Positions 37,765-45,450 of a stretch of 64,000 bases of DNA are shown here, piece after piece. Made by a program: the position numbers and the translations under genes. Source of the stretch: Xylophilus sp. GW821-FHT01B05 (lineage in GTDB: Bacteria; Pseudomonadota; Gammaproteobacteria; Burkholderiales; Burkholderiaceae_C); the NCBI GenBank assembly GCA_038961845.1, contig CP152408.1, positions 930,001-994,000 on the forward strand. Direction: 5' to 3'. Under the pieces are notes generated by a model that saw only the letters and a program-made list of their open reading frames with translations, was not told where the DNA came from and searched no databases. The stretch's first letter is position 1. The number at the start of each line of letters is the position of its first letter.

Positions 37765-38942
37765 GCACCTTGACCCAGACGCGCCCGCACGCGCCGCTCT
37801 GGCTGCTGGCCCTGGCCACCTTCAGTGGCACGCTGGCCATGCACATCTTTGTGCCGGCCCTGCCGCACGCCGCAGAAAGCCTGCACGCCAGCACCGGCGC
37901 CATGCAGATGGCGATCAGCCTCTACATCTTTGGCCTGGCCATCGGCCAGCCGGTGTACGGGCCGCTGGCCGATCGCTTTGGCCGCAAGCCGGTGCTGCTG
38001 GCCGGGCTGGTGCTCTACACCGTGGCCGGGCTGGCGGCGGCGTTTGCGCAGGACGTGCCCACCTTGCTGGCCGCGCGCCTGCTGCAGGCCATGGGCGGCT
38101 GTGCCGGCCTGGTGCTGGGGCGCACCATCGTGCGCGACACCTCCGAGCCGCAAGACGCCACGCGCCGCTTGGCGCTCATGAACCTGATGGTCACGGTCGG
38201 CCCCAGCCTCGCGCCCTTGGCCGGCAGCCTGCTGGCCTCCACGCTGGGCTGGCGCGCTATCTTCTTCGCGCTGTCGGCCATGGGCGCGGTCACCATGTTC
38301 TTCACCTGGCGTCGCCTGCCCGAAACCCGCGCTCCAGTCCTTGGCGCGGCGGGGCCGACGCTGATGCGCAACTACCGCCAACTGCTGGGCTCACCGGCCT
38401 TCCTCGGCTTTGCCGTGGGCGGCGGCTGCGCCACCACGTCGATGTATGCCTTCATCGCATCGGCCCCGTTCATCTTCGCCAACGAGCTGCACCGCCCCGC
38501 GCACGAAGCCGGCTTCTACCTCGCCCTGCTGGTCTCCGGCGTGTGGCTAGGCAGCATGCTCACCAGCCGCCTCATCGGCCGTGTGTCGGTAGAGCGCCTG
38601 CTGGTGCGCTCCAACGCCATGGGCGTGCTGGCGGCCTTTGTGCTGCTGGGCGCAGTGCTGTCGGGCCAGCTGTCGCTGGCGCTGACCGTGGGCAGCATGT
38701 TCATCTTCACCGTAGGCGTAGGCATGGCCGCCCCCGCCGCGCTGGCCCAGGCCATCAGCGTCAACCCGCAGGCGATTGGCTCAGCCTCGGGGCTCTATGG
38801 CTTTACGCAGATGGCGGTGGGCGCGCTGTGCACGGCGCTGGCCGGGTTGGGGCATGGGTCTGCGTTGGCGGCGGCGGTGGTGCTGGCAGGGGCGGGAGTG
38901 GTGGCGCAGCTGTCGTTCTGGATGGCGCTGCGCGGGCGTTGA
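37761..38942 (+). CDS. MFS transporter, Bcr/CflA family
   Basis: A 393-residue, twelve-segment drug exporter. ADRFGRKPVLLAGLVLY is the loop 2-3 motif, and LQAMGGCAGLVLGRTIVRD the helix 4-5 region typical of DHA1 Bcr/CflA pumps. Translationally coupled to the outer-membrane gene, so the operon carries two inner-membrane exporters, FUSC and MFS, with one adaptor. Confidence 0.92.
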   Translation: MSTLTQTRPHAPLWLLALATFSGTLAMHIFVPALPHAAESLHASTGAMQMAISLYIFGLAIGQPVYGPLADRFGRKPVLLAGLVLYTVAGLAAAFAQDVPTLLAARLLQAMGGCAGLVLGRTIVRDTSEPQDATRRLALMNLMVTVGPSLAPLAGSLLASTLGWRAIFFALSAMGAVTMFFTWRRLPETRAPVLGAAGPTLMRNYRQLLGSPAFLGFAVGGGCATTSMYAFIASAPFIFANELHRPAHEAGFYLALLVSGVWLGSMLTSRLIGRVSVERLLVRSNAMGVLAAFVLLGAVLSGQLSLALTVGSMFIFTVGVGMAAPAALAQAISVNPQAIGSASGLYGFTQMAVGALCTALAGLGHGSALAAAVVLAGAGVVAQLSFWMALRGR

Positions 38943-38997
38943 GTTCTCGCTAGGCAACGGAGCGAGCTGCAAACGCACTGCCAGCAGCGCAAGAGCA

Positions 38998-39130
38998 AAA
39001 AAGGATCAAAAGGCCGCGGAGCAGGCCATGCCAAGACATCCGCGGAACCGGCTTTGCCGGGCCGCTGGATGTGCCCCCTGCAAGGGGGTTGGCGCAGCGA
39101 CACGCAGTGCGCGAAGCCTGGGGGTGTGTT
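38998..39130 (-). repeat. Family B ~130-bp repeat, copy 3 (inverted)
   Basis: Reverse complement of the family order: AAGGCCGCGGAGCAGGCC at its start and GCGAAGCCTGGGGGTGT at its end, abutting the stop codon of the S4-domain protein. Confidence 0.85.
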
Positions 39131-39131
39131 T

Positions 39132-39881
39132 TTAGAACCGTTCGTATGGCATCAGGTACCGCCACTGCCCCGGCTCCAACCCCGCCAGCGCCATGCGCCC
39201 CACCCGTATGCGCTTGATCGCCGTCAGTTGCAGTTGCGCGGCCTCGCACATCTGTGCCACCTGGCCGGGCCAGTGGCCCTTGGTGGCAAAGCGCAGGCCG
39301 GTGGTTTCGGGCGAGTCGCGGCTGATGCTGACCTTGGCGGGCAGCATGGCGCGGCCGTCGATCACGGGCGTGCGGTTGAGGTAGGCCAGCGCCTCGGGCG
39401 GGACCTCGCCCTTCACTTCAACGATCAGCTCGTGCTCGACCAGGGCGGCATCTTCCAGCAACTTGCGCTGGATGCGGGCGTCTTGCGTGAACACGACCAG
39501 GCCGGAGGCGGCGGTTTCCAGCGGGGTGACGCAGACCTGGTGCGCGAAGTGGCGCGTCAGTGCTCGCTCTTGCGAGCGGTCCTTGGGCGCGCGGTTGGCG
39601 CGCTGCAGCAACTGCAGCGCCGGGCCGCGTTTGCCGGGCTGGGCGCCGGCCTCGTAGCCGGCGGGCTTGTGCAGCAACAGGGTGACCGGCAGCGATGGCC
39701 CGGGCTTGGCCTTGGGGTCGACGGTGACCTGTTGCGAGGGCCGCACGCGGCTCTCTGGCACGTCGACCATCACGCCATCCACCAGCACCCAGCCGCCGTC
39801 GATCAACTGTTCGGCCTCGCGGCGCGAGCAGCCGCGCAGGGCGGCGAGGTGTTTGGCGAGGCGGATCGGTTCTTCGGTCAT
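39132..39881 (-). CDS. S4-domain protein of the RluB/RluF fold with degenerate catalytic motifs
   Basis: A 249-residue protein. An N-terminal S4 RNA-binding domain (RLAKHLAALRGCSRREAEQL) is followed by a pseudouridine-synthase-like domain (LLLHKPAGYEAG). In the active site, where family members have GRLDxxTSGLLL, it has TPLETAASGLVV, so the catalytic Asp is Glu and the Arg is gone. Where they have EGRNRQIRRM it has KGHWPGQVAQM. It may bind RNA without modifying it. Family B copy 3 touches its stop. Confidence 0.75.
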   Translation of the reverse strand: MTEEPIRLAKHLAALRGCSRREAEQLIDGGWVLVDGVMVDVPESRVRPSQQVTVDPKAKPGPSLPVTLLLHKPAGYEAGAQPGKRGPALQLLQRANRAPKDRSQERALTRHFAHQVCVTPLETAASGLVVFTQDARIQRKLLEDAALVEHELIVEVKGEVPPEALAYLNRTPVIDGRAMLPAKVSISRDSPETTGLRFATKGHWPGQVAQMCEAAQLQLTAIKRIRVGRMALAGLEPGQWRYLMPYERF

Positions 39882-39943
39882 GGCAGCGTGCGGGCAAAGG
39901 CGGCCAGTGTAGGCGCGCGGCGCGGCTGCCGCCGGGGCAAATG

Positions 39944-40046
39944 CGTGCTATCTAAAAAATAGCTGCTTGCCCGGGTACTTCCTGCAGTTCAGGTGGTTTT
40001 GTGTCTGAAATGCAGGTGTGACCTGGGCATGCTGCTATCTATTTTG
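39944..40046. repeat. Family A-like repeat, copy 6 (expanded, symmetric)
   Basis: GCTATCTAAAAAATAGC and TTGCCCGGGT lie on the left and ACCTGGGCA and GCTATCTATTTTG on the right, around a CCTGCAGTTCAGG/ATGCAGGT core. It looks like two family A halves placed head to head between the S4 gene and the nitroreductase gene. Confidence 0.55.
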
Positions 40047-40048
40047 TC

Positions 40049-40666
40049 TCAGGCCTGCGGCCCGCTCCACTCGCGCACATGGTCGGCCCGCGCCGGCCGC
40101 GCTTCGTCGCCGGGCGCCTGCTGCGCCGTGCCCACGTACAAAAAACCCACCAGCCGGCCCGGCGCCGGCAGGCCCAGCGCGGCCGCCACGCGCGGGTCGT
40201 GGCTGTTGGCGCCGGTGGCCCAGAAGCCGCCATAGCCCAGTGCGTGCAGTGCGTTGAGCAGGTTCATCGCGGCCGCGCCCACGGCCAGCAACTGCTCTTG
40301 CACCGGCACCTTGTGGCCTTCGACCACCTGCGCGCCCAGCGCGATCACCAGCGGCGCAGCCAGCGCCTTGCGGCGAAAGCGCTCGGCGTCTTCTGCCGCC
40401 TCGCCGCGCGCAATGGCGGCCTGCACAAAGACCTCGCCCAGCGCATGGCGCGCCGCGCCGCGCACCAGCACAAAACGCCAGGGCCGCAAGTTGCCGTGGT
40501 CGGGCGCGCGCAGGGCGGTGTCGAGCACCAGGTTCAGCTCCTCTTCGCTTGGCGCCGGCTCTGCCAGCGGCCAGCCAGAGCGGCGCGAGAGCAGGGCGTT
40601 GAAGACGGCGGCGCTGTCGATGGCCGCGGCCGAGGGCTGGAGGAGGGCGGGTGCGTCGCGTTGCAT
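40049..40666 (-). CDS. Nitroreductase-family protein (YdjA-like)
   Basis: A 205-residue FMN enzyme. RRSGWPLAEPAPSEEELNLV followed by ALRAPDHGNLRPWRFVLVRG is the YdjA-type N-terminus, where the Arg/Ser residues bind FMN phosphate; GYGGFWATGANSHDPRV is the second FMN segment. It reduces nitro compounds or quinones using NAD(P)H. A perfect Fur-like palindrome lies 11 bp before its start, so iron repression is likely. Confidence 0.88.
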   Translation of the reverse strand: MQRDAPALLQPSAAAIDSAAVFNALLSRRSGWPLAEPAPSEEELNLVLDTALRAPDHGNLRPWRFVLVRGAARHALGEVFVQAAIARGEAAEDAERFRRKALAAPLVIALGAQVVEGHKVPVQEQLLAVGAAAMNLLNALHALGYGGFWATGANSHDPRVAAALGLPAPGRLVGFLYVGTAQQAPGDEARPARADHVREWSGPQA

Positions 40667-40677
40667 GGAATGCCTTT

Positions 40678-40696
40678 GATGAGAATTGTTCTCATC
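40678..40696. promoter_or_regulatory. Fur box
   Basis: GATGAGAATTGTTCTCATC is a perfect 8-bp inverted repeat (GATGAGAA/TTCTCATC) with a 3-bp centre, closely matching beta-/gammaproteobacterial Fur sites. It lies immediately upstream of the nitroreductase gene. Confidence 0.7.
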
Positions 40697-40712
40697 TTAT
40701 GACGGTGCGAGT

Positions 40713-40735
40713 AAGCCCCTTATGGGAAGGGGCTT
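40713..40735. terminator. Hairpin terminator downstream of the lyase gene
   Basis: AAGCCCCTT and AAGGGGCTT form a strong stem with a short loop, just after the minus-strand lyase stop at 40740. The downstream T-run is short. Confidence 0.5.
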
Positions 40736-40739
40736 GGGT

Positions 40740-42809
40740 TCAGCCCGCGCTCAGCGTCGCAATATCCGCCGCTGCCAGCGCCCCGCTGTACAGCCGGAAA
40801 TCATCCACCCGCCCCTGCAGGTCCGGATCGCTGCTGAACTGCGAGCGGCCGAGGTAGTTCTGCGTCGTCTCGCCCAGATCAAAGGGTGCGAGCGTCATCT
40901 GCGTGTTGCTGCCGACGGCGGTGCCGTCGATGTAGAGCGTGCCGACCGTGCCGGACAAGGTCACGGCCACGTGCACCCAGCGGCCGGTGGGCAGGGCCGG
41001 GCCGTCGATCCTTTGCTCGTTGTAGGCGTGGACGGTAGAGATGGCGTAGCGGCAGGTGCCGTTGCCGCTGCGCGGCGTCAGCATCAGGTAGCGGCGCGGG
41101 CCGGAGCCGAAGTCAAACACGCGCGACCAGGTGGCGGCGCTGTCCAGGTAGACGCGGGCGGCGATGGTGAAGTCGGCCAGGTTCTTGACCAGGCCGGTGG
41201 CCAGGCTGGCGACGGTGCGGGTGCTGCCGTCGGCCTGCCACTGCTGCAGCAGCACGGGCGTGAGCGATACCTTCTCTTCGTTGGACGGGGCGCTTTCGCC
41301 CGACGCGCCCACGGCCACCACCACGTAGTAATAGACGCCCGTGGCGCTGACGCTGCTGTCGGTGAAGGTGAGCAGATCGCTGATGCCCGTGCTGACGTTG
41401 GTGTAGGGGCCGCCGGAACTGGTCGCGCGCTTGACGGTGTAGCTCTGCGCATCGGGGCAGCCCCACCACGACAACTGCACCTGCGTGCCGCGCGCCCGTG
41501 CCGTGAGGCCGCTGGGCTTGGGCGCGGTGCTGAGCGGGTCGCGCGTGAAGGTCAGCGTGCCAAAGCCCAACTGGTCGCCATTGCTGCCGTCGCGATCGGG
41601 GCGCAGCTGCGCCGCCTGCAAGGCGGTGTAAGGCGTGGCAATGCCCAGGCGGTTGGCGTAGTGGTTGTAGGTGCTTTCCCAGACCACGCGCTGGCTGACC
41701 CGGCCGGCGTCGGACAGCACGGACTGCGTGCCCTGCTTGTTGATGTTGGTGAAGAAGGGCATGGTGTAGAAGTCGCCCGCGCTGTCGAGCAGGTTGGACT
41801 TGGCCACGTACTCGGAGCCTGCCAGGAAGCGGTTGTTCTCGTAGCCGTAGATGTCGTCGCCCTGGTTCCAGGCCATCTCGCAGAACGCGCCCGCCAGGCC
41901 GATGCCGAGCGTGCAGTGGCCCTGGTCGCGGCCGCTTTCCTGCCATTGGCCGAGGTTGCCCGGGTGCACGTGGTAGACCGCCTGCAGGCCGGCGCCGTTG
42001 CCCTGGCCGGTCTTGTAGTAGCTCATGGCTTCGTCGTAGATGTCCTGCCGGTCGCACAGCACGCCGATGGCCAGCATCGAGGCCAGCGCGCACTGGTCCC
42101 AGTTGGCCCAGTAGTTGGTGATGACGGCACCGTTGTGGTTGACCAGGAAGCTGTGGTTGAGCGGGTAGAAAACGTCCAGCATCATCTGCTGGAAGCGCGC
42201 CAGGTCGGCCGCCGCCCAGCCCGAGTAAGTACGCATGATCTCGGCCGCGTTGGCAAACTGGTAGCCGTAGATGCCGGCCGCCAGGAAGCGGTCGGCGTTG
42301 CCCTGGATCGAGGTCAGCGCGGCCGACCAGGCGTTGAGGAAAACGACCGCCTGATCTGCAAAGCGCGTGTCCTGCGAAACCTTCCAGCGCAGTGCCAACT
42401 GGTAGGCGCGTGCGACGTCGATGTACAGCTGCGCGAAGTTCTGCCCATCGCCGCCGCGGACCACGGTGGCCAGTGGGCGCGGCGGCGTGCCCAACTGCGA
42501 GCGCCCGTTCGACGTCAATGCATTCCAGCCGCTGGTCCAGGGCTGCGCGCCGGCATTGACCTTGGTGCGCATGCGCTCGAAGTCGGCCTCGGTGTGCAGC
42601 AGGCCGGGGTGGACGAAGGTCCGTGTTGTCGCGGCGGCGGCTGAGGTCGCGGGGACCTCGGCCGACAAGGCGCTGTTCGCCGTACCGGCGCCGCCATCGC
42701 TGCTGCTGCCACCACCGCAGGCCGTGGTGCCCAGGGCCACGAGTCCCACCGCGCCCATGACGAAGCTGCGGCGTTGCAAGGAAGAGTTGTTGTCGTTGTC
42801 GGAATGCAT
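40740..42809 (-). CDS. Tat-exported lipoprotein: alginate-lyase-like domain, FN3, LamG
   Basis: A 689-residue secreted protein. The N-terminus has a twin-arginine signal with lipobox (RRSFVMGAVGLVALGTTAC), then a Gly/Ser linker. Residues ~65-400 resemble PF05426 alginate lyases, an alpha-toroid (FVHPGLLHTEADFERMRTKV; NHNGAVITNYWANWDQCALA). A fibronectin III domain (~415-505) and a LamG/concanavalin-like domain (~525-685, with GRWVHVAVTLSGTVGTLYID) follow. Likely a surface lyase for an acidic polysaccharide. No uptake genes are adjacent. Confidence 0.82.
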   Translation of the reverse strand: MHSDNDNNSSLQRRSFVMGAVGLVALGTTACGGGSSSDGGAGTANSALSAEVPATSAAAATTRTFVHPGLLHTEADFERMRTKVNAGAQPWTSGWNALTSNGRSQLGTPPRPLATVVRGGDGQNFAQLYIDVARAYQLALRWKVSQDTRFADQAVVFLNAWSAALTSIQGNADRFLAAGIYGYQFANAAEIMRTYSGWAAADLARFQQMMLDVFYPLNHSFLVNHNGAVITNYWANWDQCALASMLAIGVLCDRQDIYDEAMSYYKTGQGNGAGLQAVYHVHPGNLGQWQESGRDQGHCTLGIGLAGAFCEMAWNQGDDIYGYENNRFLAGSEYVAKSNLLDSAGDFYTMPFFTNINKQGTQSVLSDAGRVSQRVVWESTYNHYANRLGIATPYTALQAAQLRPDRDGSNGDQLGFGTLTFTRDPLSTAPKPSGLTARARGTQVQLSWWGCPDAQSYTVKRATSSGGPYTNVSTGISDLLTFTDSSVSATGVYYYVVVAVGASGESAPSNEEKVSLTPVLLQQWQADGSTRTVASLATGLVKNLADFTIAARVYLDSAATWSRVFDFGSGPRRYLMLTPRSGNGTCRYAISTVHAYNEQRIDGPALPTGRWVHVAVTLSGTVGTLYIDGTAVGSNTQMTLAPFDLGETTQNYLGRSQFSSDPDLQGRVDDFRLYSGALAAADIATLSAG

Positions 42810-43009
42810 GGCGGTTTCGAACAAATGTTTGCAGAAACCGCAATATCGCAACATGTGTGCCAGTGCTCGCACACCGATCAGCGCAGGCGGGCAGGCCTGC
42901 GCGCTGCACGGCCATAAGTCATTAAGGGCGCGGATGCATGACATTTCGTGTCACGCGGCGCCCTTGTGCAATCCAAGAATGTCAGCCGGGCTGGCGGCCT
43001 CAGAAGCAT

Positions 43010-43250
43010 CCTTTCAAGGTCCTCCAATACCGGGCCGAGCGCAGCGACGGCCCGACTGGCAGTCCCGGGCCCCCTCTGAGCACCGCAGAGCAGTCTGCGC
43101 AGCAGACCGCCACAGTGGGGTCGCCTTCTCTTTGGTGACTTTCTCTTGGGCGTTCGCCAAGAGAAAGTTACTCGCCCGCCGGGGCGAACTCCCGGCACCC
43201 GCCGCCTGCAAGACACGCCGCCAAGGGATATCTCAAAGACCTTGAAAGGG
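43010..43250 (-). repeat. Family C repeat, copy 1
   Basis: Shares with copy 2 (47.8-48.2 kb, opposite orientation) the blocks CTTTGGTGACTTTCTCTTG, GCCAAGAGAAAGT, GCCCGCCGGGGCGA and GGGATATCTCAAAGACCTTG. It fills most of the 448-bp gap between the lyase and porin genes; reading frames inside it are not credible genes. Confidence 0.85.
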
Positions 43251-43257
43251 AGGGCCC

Positions 43258-44316
43258 TCAGAAGTTGTGGCGCACTCCAAGCACCACGCCGTTGCCGCGG
43301 TCCAGCGATGTCACCTTGTCCGTCACCAGGACGGCATAGAGGTCGGTCCGCTTGGACAGCGCGTAGTCATAGCCAATCGACACGGTCGAGCGCTTGACGT
43401 CGGCCAATGCGGTCTGGTCCTTGGTGGTGTGGCCGTAGCTGGCCAGCAGCTTGCCTACGCCGATCGGCACGGCGGCGCCCAACTGCGCCGTGGACAGTGT
43501 GATGTCCACGCCGGCCGCCGCAAGCTTGGTACGCTGGTACTGGCCGAACAGCTTCACAAACTGCAGGTCGTACGAGGCGCCGATCTGCACCGCCCGGTCG
43601 GTCTGGATCGGGATCACCGCAGGCGGCTTGGAGAAGCTCAGGCCCATGCCGGTGAGGTCTTCCAGGGATACGCCGACCGACAGCGTGCTGCTCTGGTAGC
43701 TGAGGCTGCCGCCCAGCCGGCGCCCGGCCGTGGTCCCTTCCGCCGCCGCGGCCTGCAAGGCCACATCGAAGCCGCCGAAGCTGGGCGAGTTGTAGGCCAC
43801 CGAGTTGCTCCAGGCTGAATCGGTGGTGCCATGGCTGGTCATCAAGGGCTGGGCCGCGCTGGGCAGGTAGGTGTGCATGAACACCGGGCCCAGCGAAGAA
43901 TCCGCAAACGGATTGAAGCGGATGGTGTTGATGAAGTTGGGCGTGGTGATGCGCCCCAGCCGCAGCGATCCATAGTCGTTGCTCTCCAGCCCGACCCAGG
44001 AAAAGCGCGCCCAGTAACCGTCGGCAGCCGAGCGGCCGGCTTCGCCCGTATCCATGCGGATGTAGCTGCTCATGTCAAAGCGCGCGCGCAGGCCGCCGCC
44101 CAGGTCTTCGGTGCCGCGAATGCCCCAGCGCGAGGCGTTCATGTTGCCGCTGGTCAGGGTCTGGACACGAGATTCGCCGCTCAGTTGCTTGGAGTAAACG
44201 CCAATGTCCAGGCTGCCGTAGATGCTGACGCTGCTCTGCGCCCACGCGGGGCTGGCGATGAGCGCGGCGGCCGTGGCGCCAAGAAGGGTGAGTCCGGCTT
44301 TGTTGTACTTGTGCAT
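43258..44316 (-). CDS. Gram-negative general porin (OmpC/Omp32 type)
   Basis: A 352-residue outer-membrane trimeric porin. Signal peptide ends at SPAWA, the mature protein begins QSSVSIYGSLDIGVY and ends with the beta-signature GVRHNF. GRITTPNF is the conserved PorinN stretch. GAGGAGACATGC precedes ATG 44316; a second out-of-frame ATG lies 4 bp before it. It is downstream of a Bug protein and gallate dioxygenase, suggesting entry of aromatic acids. Confidence 0.93.
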   Translation of the reverse strand: MHKYNKAGLTLLGATAAALIASPAWAQSSVSIYGSLDIGVYSKQLSGESRVQTLTSGNMNASRWGIRGTEDLGGGLRARFDMSSYIRMDTGEAGRSAADGYWARFSWVGLESNDYGSLRLGRITTPNFINTIRFNPFADSSLGPVFMHTYLPSAAQPLMTSHGTTDSAWSNSVAYNSPSFGGFDVALQAAAAEGTTAGRRLGGSLSYQSSTLSVGVSLEDLTGMGLSFSKPPAVIPIQTDRAVQIGASYDLQFVKLFGQYQRTKLAAAGVDITLSTAQLGAAVPIGVGKLLASYGHTTKDQTALADVKRSTVSIGYDYALSKRTDLYAVLVTDKVTSLDRGNGVVLGVRHNF

Positions 44317-44415
44317 GCATGTCTCCTCGGGGTTGAAAGAATCAGGAACGGCGCAGCCTGCCCCTGCCTGCACAACGCAGATCACCAGGGCCTTTTCCGC
44401 GCGCTGCTCTCGCTG

Positions 44416-45396
44416 TTAGTCGATGGAAGAGCGGGTGCTTTGGATGATGTTGGCCATGGACTTCGACTCGTCCTGGATGTAGCGCGCAAAGTCCTCGCGC
44501 GAGATCGGGAATGGCTCGTAGCCAAAGCTCGTGTACTTGGTGAGCACGGCAGGGTCTGCCAGCGCCACTTCAATGTCGCGCCGGATCTTGGCGCTGATGG
44601 CGGGCGGCAGTCCGGGCGGCACGGCGATGGTGGTCCAGCCGCCGGCTTCGAAGTTCTTGGGCCCGCCGGCTTCCGTCACGGTCGGCACATCGGGCAGGGT
44701 CGCGAGCCGCTTGGGCGCGGCCACCGCCAGGTACTTGATCTTGCCGGCCTGGTAGAGCGGGATGGTGGTGCCGCTCGATCCCAGCGCAAAAGACAACTCG
44801 CCGCTGGCGACCGAGGTGTAGAGCTGGCTGGTCTCCTTGTAGATCACGTGCACCATGTCCGTGCCGGTGATGGCTGCGAAGCGGGCCGAGCCCAGATGCA
44901 CCGGGTTGCCCATGGACCAGGAGCCGTAGTTGAGCTTGCCCGGCCGCGCCTTTGCGTCGGCAATCAGGTTGCCCAGGTTGGCGTACGGTGATGTCGCGGC
45001 GGTGGTGAAGAGGAAGTAGGTCTTGAACAGCGGCAGCAGCGGATCAAAGTCTTTCACCGGGTCGTAGGGCAGCTTCTTGAACAGGTGCGGGTAGGCCGTC
45101 AGGTGGACGTTGTCCAGCTGGATCAGGTCATGGCCGTCGGTGGCGCCACGCTTGAAGGCGTCGATGGCCACAAAGCCATTGCCGCCCGGCCGGTTCTCCA
45201 CCACCACCGGCTTGCCCCAGGTGTGCGACAGCTTGTCGGCCAGCAGCCGCGCCACGCCGTCCGGGCCGCTGCCCACCGGGAAGGGCGTGATCAGCCGCAC
45301 CGGCCTGGTGGGGAAATCCTGCGCCAGTGCTGCAGCAGCGGACAGGGCCACGGCGCTACACAGCGCCGCACGGAATACGCTTGTCAAAATCCTCAT
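44416..45396 (-). CDS. Bug-family substrate-binding protein (gallate-cluster)
   Basis: A 326-residue periplasmic protein, GAGGAGA upstream of ATG 45396. Signal peptide to AAALA, then FPTRPVRLITPFPVGSGPDG and VVVENRPGGNGFVAIDAFKR as in TctC-like Bug proteins. It lies between the dioxygenase and the porin on the same strand, so binding of gallate or a related carboxylate is a plausible inference. Confidence 0.92.
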   Translation of the reverse strand: MRILTSVFRAALCSAVALSAAAALAQDFPTRPVRLITPFPVGSGPDGVARLLADKLSHTWGKPVVVENRPGGNGFVAIDAFKRGATDGHDLIQLDNVHLTAYPHLFKKLPYDPVKDFDPLLPLFKTYFLFTTAATSPYANLGNLIADAKARPGKLNYGSWSMGNPVHLGSARFAAITGTDMVHVIYKETSQLYTSVASGELSFALGSSGTTIPLYQAGKIKYLAVAAPKRLATLPDVPTVTEAGGPKNFEAGGWTTIAVPPGLPPAISAKIRRDIEVALADPAVLTKYTSFGYEPFPISREDFARYIQDESKSMANIIQSTRSSID

Positions 45397-45450
45397 GCTT
45401 GTCTCCTCGTGAATGCCTTGGGCCAAGGCTTGTTTTAAGAAATCGGCGGG

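Noticed and set aside
42990..43256. CRISPR-like repetition near the porin gene
   Set aside because: Only inverted, non-periodic repeats are present; no regularly spaced direct repeats or cas genes in the window.
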